Below are positions 34,335 to 43,936 of a stretch of 64,000 nucleotides of DNA, piece after piece. The position numbers and the translations under genes are program-made. This DNA comes from Paenibacillus faecis (GTDB taxonomy: Bacteria; Bacillota; Bacilli; Paenibacillales; Paenibacillaceae). Position 1 is the first letter of the stretch. The number at the start of each line of letters is the position of its first letter. The DNA lies in contig NZ_VSDO01000002.1 in the NCBI RefSeq assembly GCF_008084145.1, forward strand, positions 124,001 through 188,000, read 5' to 3'. The notes beneath the pieces are model-generated. The model was not told the origin of the DNA. It was given only the letters and a program-made list of their open reading frames with translations, and did no database searches.

Positions 34335-35207
34335 GTGAGCGAACGCGCATCCAACCGCATGTTCGAAGCCTTTTTAATCGTTTGTGTTTTTATTTTCGTC
34401 ATGCTTTGTCTAGCTCCATTCCTGCATATCATTGCGATTTCCTTGAGTTCGAACCGGGCGATCACCTCGGGCGAAGTGACGCTGTTTCCCATCGAGTTCA
34501 ACTGGGAGGCTTACAGCAAAGTGTTCTCCGATGTATCGATGCTCCGTTCTCTCGGGTTTACGATCATCCTGACCGTGGCGACCACGCTGCTCTGCATGGT
34601 GTTTTCGGTCGCCGCCGCCTATCCGCTGACGAAAGGGAATCTCAAGGGACGCCGCTTTTTCATGTATCTGATCATTATCACGATGTTTTTCAGCGGCGGC
34701 ATCATTCCCGAATATCTCCTGATTCGCGACCTCCATATGATCAACTCGGTATGGTCGCTGATTTTGCCGGGTCTCATCAGCCCGTTCAACCTGATTATTC
34801 TCATTTCCTTCTTCAACAATATTCCGCCAAGTCTGGAGGAATCCGCGGAGATCGACGGGAGTTCCCATTTGCACACGCTGATCAAAATCGTGCTTCCCCT
34901 TTCCATGCCGGTGCTGGCGACGCTGGCGCTCTTCTACGCCGTCGGCCGCTGGAACGGGTTCCAGGATTCCCTGATGTATATCAATAATCCGGACCTCTAT
35001 CCGATTCAACTGAAGCTGTACCAGATGGTACAGAACAACATGGTCACGGAATTGACCCAGATGGAAGGCTCGAACAGAACGGCGCTGACCCCGGAAAGCC
35101 TCAAGGCGGCCAGCGTGGTGTTCGCCACCGTGCCGATTCTGCTGGTTTATCCCTGGCTGCAAAAGTACTTCGTCAGCGGCGTCATGCTCGGCGCGGTGAA
35201 AGGGTAG
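34335..35207 (+). CDS. ABC sugar transporter permease, YtcP type
   Basis: A GTG start at 34335 is 9 bp after AAAGGAG; the TTG at 34326 abuts the site and is unlikely. 290 residues with six membrane helices, signature MFFSGGIIPEYLLIRDLHM, EAA loop LEESAEIDGSSHLHTLIKIV, and closing QKYFVSGVMLGAVKG. It is the second half of the importer. Confidence 0.92.
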   Translation: MSERASNRMFEAFLIVCVFIFVMLCLAPFLHIIAISLSSNRAITSGEVTLFPIEFNWEAYSKVFSDVSMLRSLGFTIILTVATTLLCMVFSVAAAYPLTKGNLKGRRFFMYLIIITMFFSGGIIPEYLLIRDLHMINSVWSLILPGLISPFNLIILISFFNNIPPSLEESAEIDGSSHLHTLIKIVLPLSMPVLATLALFYAVGRWNGFQDSLMYINNPDLYPIQLKLYQMVQNNMVTELTQMEGSNRTALTPESLKAASVVFATVPILLVYPWLQKYFVSGVMLGAVKG

Positions 35208-35231
35208 AAGCAACGGAAGGGGGGATGGGCA

Positions 35232-36194
35232 ATGCAGAACGATAAAGGAACGTATTCATTTTCGACCTGTTGGAATATCAAAAGGCATACGGTTGGACGG
35301 GAGATGGTCCGGGAAATCGGGGAGCTCGGCTTTCACTATATCGAGCTGAATTACAACGTAACCCGGGAGATGCTTGCGACGATCGAGCCGATGATCGAGC
35401 GGGGGGAAATCGGCGTATCCAGCGTGCACAACACCTTCCCCCATGTCCCCGATCCGGACTACGGCACGGATTCCGTACTGCTCGGGTTCGAGGAGGAAGA
35501 CAAACGGCAGCGGGCCATCGAGCTGTTGGTGCGGTCCGCGGAGTATGCGCATCGCTACGGGGCGCAGGCGGTCGTCGTCCATCCCGGAGAGGTGCCTATG
35601 GCACATGAGACGATCAAAGAACTGGAAAGATTGTACAACGAGTCGGGGAGAGACTCCGAAATGTACCGGACCAAGTGGCGGGAGATGATGGAACGGAGAC
35701 AGGCGGAGAGCGGCCGATACGTGGATCAAATCTGCCGAAGTTTGGAGGAAGCGAGCGACCGGATCGCGGCCAAGGGCTACAAGGTGGGCTTCGGCATCGA
35801 AACCCGCTCCCGCCCGAATCAGATACCAAGTTTACAGGAAGCAAAGATGATCATCGAAAGATTGAAGGGCGCGCCGGTGTACTTGTGGTACGACATCGGG
35901 CACGCCACCATGATGGAACGATTGGGCCTGTACGACAACGACAAGGAAATGGACGGGTTGATGGATTCCATCCTGGGGGTCCATATTCACGAAACGATCG
36001 GTCTTTCCGACCATTGGTGCCCTTATGTGCACAGCAAGGATATGCGGTCTTTTGACCGTTTCCTGCCCATGATCGAAAAGGCCAAGGTCAAAGTGTATGA
36101 GCTGAAAGCGGCATGCCGGCCGGAGGAAATTCACGAGAGCCATGAGCTGATCCTAAGCAAACTACCCGGCGCAGGCGACGGGAGCTTGACGTAA
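35232..36194 (+). CDS. Sugar phosphate isomerase/epimerase (TIM barrel)
   Basis: 320 residues. TIM-barrel fold of the AP-endonuclease-2-like family: strand start YSFSTCWNIKRHTVGREMV, metal-site residues in GIETRSRPNQI, and YDIGHATMMERLG. It follows the permease by 24 bp with a GGGGGG-type site and overlaps the next gene by one base (TAATG). In this operon it could isomerise or epimerise a sugar or inosose released from the imported substrate. IolE and IolH-like proteins share the fold, but this one is not clearly either. Confidence 0.85.
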   Translation: MQNDKGTYSFSTCWNIKRHTVGREMVREIGELGFHYIELNYNVTREMLATIEPMIERGEIGVSSVHNTFPHVPDPDYGTDSVLLGFEEEDKRQRAIELLVRSAEYAHRYGAQAVVVHPGEVPMAHETIKELERLYNESGRDSEMYRTKWREMMERRQAESGRYVDQICRSLEEASDRIAAKGYKVGFGIETRSRPNQIPSLQEAKMIIERLKGAPVYLWYDIGHATMMERLGLYDNDKEMDGLMDSILGVHIHETIGLSDHWCPYVHSKDMRSFDRFLPMIEKAKVKVYELKAACRPEEIHESHELILSKLPGAGDGSLT

Positions 36195-36871
36195 TGCGAA
36201 TATCGGATACGTTCGATCGCGAGAGCGCTTTACGGTATGCGCCCCGGCTGCTTATGGACAAACGGGAGCCCTTCTTCCCCGTGCGGATCGGGGTGACCGC
36301 ATTTGAAGCGGAAGGGGATTCCCTTTCTTTCCGGCGCCGCATAGCATTCACGGACCCGAAGGTGCAAAGCGTGCTGGAGTACGCGATTTATTATGACTAC
36401 GACATCCAGCACCTCTACGACCTGGAGCATGTCTGGATTTACATCGGTAAGGAAGGCGAGATTGTGGATGCGGAAGCCAGCTTTCACGGGAAATACCTGA
36501 AGGCGCTTCGGTCCGACCGCTCCAATATAAACCATGGCCGGGTGACGCTGTATGTGCAGCCCGGTAAGCATGCGATGGCGCCGCTGGCGGAGCGGTTTGA
36601 ACGGCTGCCGGATTTCGAGCGCTGCACGATGGAAGAGGCCGGGGCGGACGGGGTCATCTACGGGGACATGTTCGCCGGATTGATCCGGAAGGACCATGAA
36701 ACCGACCGCCGGGTTCGGGAGCATCTGCAAAAATTCCGCTTCCGGCCTTCCCGGGAATATGAAGAATTTCGCTGGGAAAAGGAAGCGGAGCGGTTCGTTC
36801 CGTGGGAGCGATTGTATGCGGAGATTCCCGAGCGCATGCGGAAAGAATTGGCCTTGATCCGCGGATGGTAA
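36194..36871 (+). CDS. Conserved protein of unknown function in catabolic operon
   Basis: 225 residues, no signal peptide, no membrane segment. I do not recognise the family. It has a strikingly acidic and aromatic core, YYDYDIQHLYDLEHVWIYIG, followed by EASFHGKYL and a His in LYVQPGKHAM. These clustered Asp/His/Tyr residues look like a metal or sugar site. The start is fused to the stop of the isomerase gene (TAATG), so the two are translated together. Context points to a small accessory enzyme of the same pathway. Confidence 0.75.
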   Translation: MRISDTFDRESALRYAPRLLMDKREPFFPVRIGVTAFEAEGDSLSFRRRIAFTDPKVQSVLEYAIYYDYDIQHLYDLEHVWIYIGKEGEIVDAEASFHGKYLKALRSDRSNINHGRVTLYVQPGKHAMAPLAERFERLPDFERCTMEEAGADGVIYGDMFAGLIRKDHETDRRVREHLQKFRFRPSREYEEFRWEKEAERFVPWERLYAEIPERMRKELALIRGW

Positions 36872-36919
36872 CACCGGCGTTGGCTGATCGCTGAACTAAA
36901 CATGGGGGAAGTGAGCAGG

Positions 36920-38668
36920 ATGTACGAAAAACTGGTGGCTGTGAACGATGCCTGGGCGGAGGAAGGAAAGGCCCGTCAAATATTGGAACCGGAAAGCCGC
37001 TATTATGGCGGAACGATCGATCCGGCGACAGGCATCGCCTGGGTCAACCATACGACGGGCACACCGACGGTCATGGCCTTTTGGGGGGCGGCTTTGGTCA
37101 ATCCCAAATCCGCCTTTTACCGGGACGAGGAACTGCTGGAACGGCTCAAGCTGGCGGCGGAATTCGTGCTGCGGCTCCAGCACGAGGACGGCTCCATTTC
37201 TCCGGGCTGGACCAACTCCCATTCCCCGCCGGACACGGCCTTTGTCGTCGTCGGTTATGCGCAGTTGGTCCAATTGCTTGCCGGAGATGCCTGGGAGCCG
37301 CTGGCCCCCGTCGTGGAACGAATGAAGCTGTTCCTGGAGAGGACGATCCCGGTTCTGCTGACCGGCGGATGCCACACCCCGAATCATCGCTGGGTATTGT
37401 GCGCCGCTTTGGGATTTCTTCATGACATCTTCGACCTTGAGGAAGCCGTACGGCGGGCCGACCAGTGGCTGGCCGAAGGGATGGACATCACGCCGGACGG
37501 CGAATGGACCGAGCGGAGCAACGGCATTTACAGCGCGGTCAGCGATCTTATGCTGATCCACGCGGCCCGTCTTCTGCGGCGCCCCGCACTGCTTGAGCCG
37601 GTCCGCCGGAATTTGCGGATGATGACCTACCTCGTTCATCCGTCCGGTGAAATCGTCACGGATTATTCGGGGCGCCAGGATTTGGGCCAATATCATGATT
37701 TGTCGCCGTACTATCTGCCTTATGCGATTCTGGCCCGTCTGGACCGCGATCCGGTGTTTGCCGGCATGGCCCGGCTGGCGGAGGGCGCCCTCACGGGGCC
37801 CGGCGTTGTGTCCACCAATGTGCTGGTCCGGATGATGCTGGAGCCCGAATTAAGGCAGCCCGCCGTGGAGCCGGCCCTGATTCCGACCCGTTACGAAAAG
37901 CTGCTGAACGGCGAGTTTCTGCGTGCCGGCTATTTGGCCGGGATGGAGGCGGCAGGACATAACGGCCGCGTCTTCCACAGCCGGCTGCATACCGAATTCG
38001 GCGCACCGGTGGCCCGCTACCGGGACGGCGATACCAGCGTGACGCTGATGACGGAGACCCCTTCGTTCTTTGCGCTCCGTCACGGCAAAGTCCGGCTTTT
38101 GGCGGTTCAGATCGCCTCCTATTTCTACCCCGGCTACATTCCGATGCAGGAAATGACCGTGCTGGAAAACGGCTACAGGCTTGAAGGGGAACAAAAGAAA
38201 GGCTATTACGGACCGGTTGCGGAGACGCTGCTCCCCGTCACATCCAGAGAGCCCGTCAGCCCGTGGTATCTTCTGCCCCATCACAGCCGGCTTCTCACCC
38301 ATGAGCAGAAAATCCGCGTGACGGTGGAGGCGCTCCGTACGGATCGCGGCTGGGAGCTTAAAGTCGGATGCGCGGAGCCGCTGGATGTCATGACCCAAAT
38401 TTCGCTTGTATTCGGCAGCGAAGGCGAGTTCGTCGCCGGGGAATTTCAGGATAACGGCAGCGATACCTTGCTGTGGAGCGGGGGCGCCGCCCGGTACGAA
38501 TGCGAAGGGGACTGGGTGGAGCTGACGGGCGGAGAGCTGGCGCATTTATCGACCGGCGTCCGCGAAGCGGGTCTCCCCCCTCACTGCAAAACCCTGCTCG
38601 TCAATGTGATGACTCCCTTCGAAAAGACGATCGTCCTTACGCTTTCGCCGGGAACGAAAAGGGAGTAG
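36920..38668 (+). CDS. Predicted alpha/alpha-toroid enzyme, lyase- or hydrolase-like
   Basis: The ATG at 36920, 8 bp after GGGGGAAG, is favoured over one at 36902; 582 residues. The N-terminal ~320 residues show repeated helical hairpins of an (alpha/alpha)6 barrel. The C-terminal ~250 residues are strand-rich, the layout of heparinase II/III-like lyases and some glycosidases. Possible active-site residues are Y/D/R/H in VTDYSGRQDLGQYHDLSPYY and HSRLHTEFG. No signal peptide, so it acts on imported material. The precise family is unknown to me; a polysaccharide lyase would supply the unsaturated uronides that GH105 enzymes use. Confidence 0.7.
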   Translation: MYEKLVAVNDAWAEEGKARQILEPESRYYGGTIDPATGIAWVNHTTGTPTVMAFWGAALVNPKSAFYRDEELLERLKLAAEFVLRLQHEDGSISPGWTNSHSPPDTAFVVVGYAQLVQLLAGDAWEPLAPVVERMKLFLERTIPVLLTGGCHTPNHRWVLCAALGFLHDIFDLEEAVRRADQWLAEGMDITPDGEWTERSNGIYSAVSDLMLIHAARLLRRPALLEPVRRNLRMMTYLVHPSGEIVTDYSGRQDLGQYHDLSPYYLPYAILARLDRDPVFAGMARLAEGALTGPGVVSTNVLVRMMLEPELRQPAVEPALIPTRYEKLLNGEFLRAGYLAGMEAAGHNGRVFHSRLHTEFGAPVARYRDGDTSVTLMTETPSFFALRHGKVRLLAVQIASYFYPGYIPMQEMTVLENGYRLEGEQKKGYYGPVAETLLPVTSREPVSPWYLLPHHSRLLTHEQKIRVTVEALRTDRGWELKVGCAEPLDVMTQISLVFGSEGEFVAGEFQDNGSDTLLWSGGAARYECEGDWVELTGGELAHLSTGVREAGLPPHCKTLLVNVMTPFEKTIVLTLSPGTKRE

Positions 38669-38794
38669 TGAGGGGAAAACGGGAGCGGGAGCGATTGGCG
38701 GTATCGGGTTGAACGGTTTGAAGCGGGAAATCCGCCTTGTCATTGTCGGGTAAACGCGACCAAACGGATAAAGAGATGGAGGGAAAACGAAACG

Positions 38795-41077
38795 ATGGCG
38801 GATTATTTGGAACCGCGGGAAAGTATCGGCTACTGGTTGGGGGAAGATCCGGAGAATATTTTGCCCGTCCTCGCCGGACGTTACATCGGCGCGAATCCGC
38901 CGCTCCCGTTCGCCTTCCGGGGATTTCGCCGGAACGGCATTTTGCAGACCGGGGACGGCATGTTTGACATGGACCTGACGGCACGCCTGCCCGAGGCCGG
39001 ACAGGGCGATTACGCTTACGTCTTCGGTCTGGTGTGGAGCGACGACGAGCGCTCGCTGGATACGGGGATCATGCCGCTCGGGCCGATCCGGTTGTACGTG
39101 AACGAGCGTCTGCTGTACCGTTCGAGCGCGGTGGATGAACTCGATCCGCAGGCGAAAGCGGTCGTGCCGCTGACGCTGGGGCGCGGCTGGAACACGCTGC
39201 TGATCGAGGCCCGCCGTACCGAAGCCGGCTTCGGCTGCCGGTTTGGGGCGGAGGAGGCGAAGGTGCGCATCCTTCAGGTGCTGGCCCCCTTCGCCGAGCG
39301 CAAGGAAGAGGCGGGCTGGCTGTATTCCGAGCCCACCGCCGTGCCGCTCTTCGGAGAGCAGGGAAACGGGGCGTTTCCCGACTACCGGCGATCCGAGAAG
39401 AGCAGCGGGCTCCGCTGGCTCCCCACGGGGGAGTGGAGCGCGGATCGGATGGCGCGCCCCAACTGTGCGCGGCTCTTCGAAAGCCCGGACGCGGGGAAGC
39501 CCGTGTCTGCTCTGGCCTGGAGCCGAATAGACGGGGCCCTGCCGGGCGAGAGAACGGTATGGGAGGGCCGGGTGTGGGGCGCGACCACCTTCTGGCTGGA
39601 CGGAACCCCTGTCGTCCGCTTGGAGAAGGCGGGCACCTTCCGGGAAGAAGTGACGCTTGGGGAAGGGGGCGGCCAGGTGTTGGTACAGACCGCTTCTTCG
39701 GAAGCGGGCTGGGGATTCGAGCTGGAACTGAGCGGTACCCGGGGGCCGATCCCGCTGACCCTGCCCGCCGGGGTTCTCGGGAGCCGGGGCCCTTGGCTGT
39801 ATGCCGGCCCGCTCGCCCCCGATGTGACGGCCGCCCCGGCGAAGGCTGCTTCTTTGCGGCGGCTGTTCGAGCATGCGGACGGCGGCGAAGGGGCGCATGG
39901 CAAGGTGTACTGGTCGCTGGATGCGCCCGGGTGCGCGGTGCGGCCCTTCTACGAAAACGCCATGCTCAGCAACAAGTGGACGACCGGCTCCGCCACCAAC
40001 TTCGGACGCTGGGATTATCCCCTGGGCGTGACCATGTACGGGTTGCTTCGCGCGGCGGAAACGCTGGAACGAAAGGATATCGCGGATTATGCTTACAGGC
40101 ATATTACGGTCTGCACCGATTTTTACGACTACGCGTTATGGGACAAAGAAATCTACGGTTTTCCATCCGTCAATCATCAACTGGTGCTGATCCGGATGCT
40201 GGATAACTGCGGCTCCTTCGGCTCGGCTATGCTGGAGGCTTATAAGCGCTGCCCGGAACCGGATTTTCTCCGCATTGCCCGCGCCATTGCCGATTTCATC
40301 AAAAACCGGCTGGAACGAAGGGACGACGGTGCCTTCTACCGGCTGTGCCCCGGCGAATATGCCGCAAACACGATGTGGGCGGATGATCTGTACATGAGCG
40401 GCCCGTTTCTGGTCCGCTACGCCCGGGCGGCGGACGACCCGGCCTGCCTTGACGAGGCCGCCCGTCAATTTTTGCTGTTCCGCCGGTATCTGTTTATGCC
40501 GGAGCCGAGGGTTATGTCCCATGTGTTTGATTTTAAGGTGGGCAAAGCCACCAAAATTCCCTGGGGAAGGGGCAACGGGTGGACGGTGTTTTCCCTTTCC
40601 GAAATTTTGGAGGCGCTGCCTCCGGAGCATAAGGACCGGGCGGAGCTGCTGGACTTCTTCGGTGAGCTCTGCGGCGGCATCGCCGCCTTGCAGGGCGAAT
40701 CCGGGCTTTGGCGGCAGGTGCTGACCGAGGAGGATGCTTATGAAGAAGCCTCCTGTACGGCGATGTTCGCCTATGCTTTCGCCCGGGGCGTCCGTTTCGG
40801 CTGGCTGCCGAAAGACGGTTACGGCGCAGCCGCCATCCGGGCCTGGCGGGGACTGGTGCGGGAGGCCATCGACCGCCAAGGCAACGTCCATGGCGTGTGC
40901 AGCGGGTCGAGGTACTCTTTTACCCCGGATTATTACAAATATGATCTAAGGACCGTGATCAACGACAACCATGGCATCGGCATTATGATGCTGGCCGGCG
41001 TGGAGGTCGGGAAGATGAAGGAAGGCCTGGGCCTTCTGCTTCGGGACGAACGCGGCGCGTCCGCGGATGAAAAGTAA
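38795..41077 (+). CDS. GH105-type unsaturated glucuronyl/galacturonyl hydrolase with N-terminal extension
   Basis: 760 residues, about twice the usual GH105 length. The C-terminal ~380 residues form the (alpha/alpha)6 barrel of YteR-like enzymes, with MWADDLYMSGPFL holding the probable catalytic Asp530, plus WGRGNGW and GESGLWRQV. The N-terminal ~370 residues are strand-rich (beta-sandwich-like, with RLYVNERLLYRSSAV), resembling carbohydrate-binding modules. GH105 enzymes hydrate and remove the 4,5-unsaturated uronic acid left by polysaccharide lyases. GGAGGG precedes the start. It sits between the toroid gene and iolD. Confidence 0.85.
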   Translation: MADYLEPRESIGYWLGEDPENILPVLAGRYIGANPPLPFAFRGFRRNGILQTGDGMFDMDLTARLPEAGQGDYAYVFGLVWSDDERSLDTGIMPLGPIRLYVNERLLYRSSAVDELDPQAKAVVPLTLGRGWNTLLIEARRTEAGFGCRFGAEEAKVRILQVLAPFAERKEEAGWLYSEPTAVPLFGEQGNGAFPDYRRSEKSSGLRWLPTGEWSADRMARPNCARLFESPDAGKPVSALAWSRIDGALPGERTVWEGRVWGATTFWLDGTPVVRLEKAGTFREEVTLGEGGGQVLVQTASSEAGWGFELELSGTRGPIPLTLPAGVLGSRGPWLYAGPLAPDVTAAPAKAASLRRLFEHADGGEGAHGKVYWSLDAPGCAVRPFYENAMLSNKWTTGSATNFGRWDYPLGVTMYGLLRAAETLERKDIADYAYRHITVCTDFYDYALWDKEIYGFPSVNHQLVLIRMLDNCGSFGSAMLEAYKRCPEPDFLRIARAIADFIKNRLERRDDGAFYRLCPGEYAANTMWADDLYMSGPFLVRYARAADDPACLDEAARQFLLFRRYLFMPEPRVMSHVFDFKVGKATKIPWGRGNGWTVFSLSEILEALPPEHKDRAELLDFFGELCGGIAALQGESGLWRQVLTEEDAYEEASCTAMFAYAFARGVRFGWLPKDGYGAAAIRAWRGLVREAIDRQGNVHGVCSGSRYSFTPDYYKYDLRTVINDNHGIGIMMLAGVEVGKMKEGLGLLLRDERGASADEK

Positions 41078-41095
41078 AAAAGGAGATGGAGCGCG

Positions 41096-42973
41096 ATGTC
41101 TGAGCAAACGGGAACGCTGCGCTTGACGATGGCTCAAGCCTTGCTGAAGTTTATGGAGAACCAGTACCTTGAGGCGGACGGGGAGGAAATTCCTTTTTTT
41201 AAAGGCGTGATGGGCATCTTCGGCCACGGCAATGTGACCGGTTTGGGCGAAGCCCTGGAGCAGGGAAAAGGACGGCTTGTCTTCATCCAGGGGAAAAACG
41301 AGCAGGGGATGGTGCATGCCGCCGCCGCTTTTGCCAAACAGACCAACCGGCGGCAGATCTTTGCCTGTACCGCATCCATCGGGCCGGGATCGCTGAATAT
41401 GGTGACGGCCGCGGCGGCGGCCACCGTCAACCGGATTCCGGTCCTGCTTCTGCCCGGAGACCATTTCGCCTGCCGCCAGCCGGATCCGGTGCTTCAGCAA
41501 ATGGAGGTGGGCAGCGATTACACCGTCTCCGCGACGGACGCCTTCAAGCCGGTCAGCCGCTATTGGGACCGGATTACCCGGCCCGAGCAGCTGATGGCGG
41601 CCGCCCTCCAGGCTATGCGGGTGCTGACGGACCCGGCGGAGACCGGAGCGGTGACGCTGGCGCTGCCCCAGGATGTGCAGGCGGAAGCGTACGACTATCC
41701 GGCTTCCTTCTTCGCGAAGCGGGTGCACGCGCCGGACCGCCGGCCTCCCGCGGCCGCCAGCCTGAAGCGGGCCGCCGAGAGGGTCGCGGCCGCCCGCCGC
41801 CCGCTGATCATCGCCGGCGGCGGCGTTCACTATGCGGGGGCGATTCGGGAGCTGACCGATTTTGCCGAAGCTTTCGGCATCCCCGTCGGGGAAACGCAGG
41901 CCGGCAAAAGCGCCATGAGCTGGCGCCATCCTTTAAGCGTCGGCGGCATCGGCGTGCTCGGCACCAAGGCGGCCAATGTGCTCGCCCGGGATGCGGATCT
42001 GATCATCGGCGTCGGCACCCGGTATTCCGATTTTACCACCGCGTCCAAATGGCTGTTCCGCCATCCGCAGGTGTCTTTTTTAAACCTGAATGTTCAGGGG
42101 GCCGACGGGATCAAGATGGACGGCTTGCCCTTGATCGCCGATGCGAAGGAAAGTCTGCCCGCGCTTAAGGCGGTTCTTTCCGCCATGTCGTATCGAAGCG
42201 GCTATGACCCCGATGAGCTGGCGAGGCTTAAAGCGGAGTGGGACGCGGAGGTGGACCGGCTCTATGCGGACGAAGCGGAGGGCGGCTTGTCGCAGACCCG
42301 GGCGCTCGGCATCATCAATCAGACGATCGATCCGGAAGCGGTCATCGTAAACGCGGCGGGCAGTTTGCCGGGAGATCTGCAGCGGCTGTGGCGCTCCGTC
42401 CACCCGAAAACCTACCATATGGAATACGGCTTTTCGACCATGGGATACGAGGTGAGCGGCGCGTTCGGCGTCGCCTTGACGGAGCCCGGCCGGGACGTTT
42501 ATGCCCTGGTGGGTGACGGCAGTTATTTGATGCTGCATTCGGAAATGATCACGAGCCTGCAGGAGCGGCGGAAGATCACCATCCTGCTTTTTGACAACCA
42601 TGGATATCAATGCATTCACAACCTGCAGCGGGAAAACGGCAGCGGCGGTTTCGGCAACGAATTCCGCTACCGCAGCCCGGAAACGGGAAGCTTGAGCGGG
42701 GATTATCTGACCTTCGATTTCGCGACCCATGCCCGGAGTCTGGGCGTGAAGGCCTACAGCGCGACAACGGCGGAGGAACTGGAAGCCGCGCTGAAGCTCG
42801 CCAAGGAAGAGGAGGCCACCACGCTGATCGCGATTTCCGTTCTGCCGGGAACCCATACCGGGGGATACGAGTCCTGGTGGCGGGTCGGCGTGCCGGAGCA
42901 TTCCTCCTCGAACGAGGTCAACGCGGCACATCGGCGGATGCTGCAAAGAACCGGAGAAGCCCGGCCTTTCTAA
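41096..42973 (+). CDS. iolD: 3D-trihydroxycyclohexane-1,2-dione hydrolase, IolD
   Basis: 625 residues, a thiamine-diphosphate enzyme that opens the inositol-derived ring in step 3 of myo-inositol catabolism to give 5-deoxy-glucuronate. E69 in FIQGKNEQGMVHAA is the residue expected to activate TPP. The TPP/Mg motif is GDGSYLMLHSEMITSL followed by FDNHGYQC. The C-terminal GGYESWWRVGVPEHSSS is typical of IolD. It starts after AAAGGAGATGGAG, 18 bp behind the GH105 gene, so it belongs to the same operon. Confidence 0.95.
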   Translation: MSEQTGTLRLTMAQALLKFMENQYLEADGEEIPFFKGVMGIFGHGNVTGLGEALEQGKGRLVFIQGKNEQGMVHAAAAFAKQTNRRQIFACTASIGPGSLNMVTAAAAATVNRIPVLLLPGDHFACRQPDPVLQQMEVGSDYTVSATDAFKPVSRYWDRITRPEQLMAAALQAMRVLTDPAETGAVTLALPQDVQAEAYDYPASFFAKRVHAPDRRPPAAASLKRAAERVAAARRPLIIAGGGVHYAGAIRELTDFAEAFGIPVGETQAGKSAMSWRHPLSVGGIGVLGTKAANVLARDADLIIGVGTRYSDFTTASKWLFRHPQVSFLNLNVQGADGIKMDGLPLIADAKESLPALKAVLSAMSYRSGYDPDELARLKAEWDAEVDRLYADEAEGGLSQTRALGIINQTIDPEAVIVNAAGSLPGDLQRLWRSVHPKTYHMEYGFSTMGYEVSGAFGVALTEPGRDVYALVGDGSYLMLHSEMITSLQERRKITILLFDNHGYQCIHNLQRENGSGGFGNEFRYRSPETGSLSGDYLTFDFATHARSLGVKAYSATTAEELEAALKLAKEEEATTLIAISVLPGTHTGGYESWWRVGVPEHSSSNEVNAAHRRMLQRTGEARPF

Positions 42974-43001
42974 AATTCGATCGTAAAGGAGCAGGTTATC
43001 C

Positions 43002-43898
43002 ATGGAAAAATGGAGCTTTAAGCTGGGCGCCCATCCCATCAACTGGGTAGGCGAAGATGTCGAAGAGCATGGCGCGGATACTTCCTATGAACAAATTCTG
43101 GACGACATGCAGGCTCTGGGGTTGAAGGGAACGGAAATGGGCCGCAAGTATCCCCGGGACCCGGCGGTGCTTCGCCGGGAACTGGATTCACGCGGCATTC
43201 AGCTCGTGTCCCAATGGAAATCGGTGCGGTTCTCCGATCCGTCCCGGCGAGCGGCGGAGCTGGAAGCTTACCGGCGGCATGCGGATTTTCTGGCCGGCTT
43301 CGGCAGCAAGGTGATCAGCACCTGCGAGACGGGAGGTTCTTTTTTTGCCGATGCTTTAGGAGCAGGGGGCGCGGGCGGGGCTCCGCCGCGGGGCCTGGAC
43401 GACGAGGGCTGGAAGCATCTGGCCGAGGGGCTGAACGAAGCGGGGAGAATCGCTCAAAGCTTCGGTCTCAAGCTGGCCTATCATCATCATGCCGGCACCG
43501 CGGTGGAACGGCCTCATGAAATCGAAAGGTTGATGGAGACGACCGATCCGAATCTGGTCTATCTGCTGTTTGATACCGGCCATGCTTTGTACGGCGGGGC
43601 CGATCCGCTTGAATTGTTGCGCACCCATTCCGATCGCGTGGCTTACGTTCACTTGAAGGATGTCCGTCCCGGGGTGCTTGCGGCCGCCCGGGAAGAAGGC
43701 TGCGATTTTATCACCTGCATTCGCCGGGGCGTCTTTACCGTCCCGGGGGACGGGTGCATCGATTTCGCCCCGATTGTCCGGGAACTGGAGAGTCGCGGTT
43801 ATCAAGGCTGGGCGATGCTGGAGGGAGAGCAGGATCCGGCAGCGCACCCTCCTTATGAATACGCCAAACGGTCGATGGAATATCTGTATTCCCTTTGA
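43002..43898 (+). CDS. iolE: Myo-inosose-2 dehydratase, IolE
   Basis: 298 residues, TIM-barrel dehydratase that converts 2-keto-myo-inositol to the dione used by IolD. Opening KLGAHPINWVGEDVEEHG, LAYHHHAGTAVERPHEI and LLFDTGHALYGG are characteristic metal-site segments. It follows iolD by 28 bp with AAAGGAGCAGG. A ~10-residue Gly/Ala-rich loop (GAGGAGGAPP) is a slight insertion. Confidence 0.95.
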   Translation: MEKWSFKLGAHPINWVGEDVEEHGADTSYEQILDDMQALGLKGTEMGRKYPRDPAVLRRELDSRGIQLVSQWKSVRFSDPSRRAAELEAYRRHADFLAGFGSKVISTCETGGSFFADALGAGGAGGAPPRGLDDEGWKHLAEGLNEAGRIAQSFGLKLAYHHHAGTAVERPHEIERLMETTDPNLVYLLFDTGHALYGGADPLELLRTHSDRVAYVHLKDVRPGVLAAAREEGCDFITCIRRGVFTVPGDGCIDFAPIVRELESRGYQGWAMLEGEQDPAAHPPYEYAKRSMEYLYSL

Positions 43899-43936
43899 AC
43901 CGAGGGGGAGAAGAGAACGGGAACGGAGGAATCAGG

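Noticed and set aside
43895-43936. Upstream start for iolG overlapping the iolE end
   Set aside because: The ATG at 43937 has the only good ribosome binding site, and the usual IolG N-terminus begins there.
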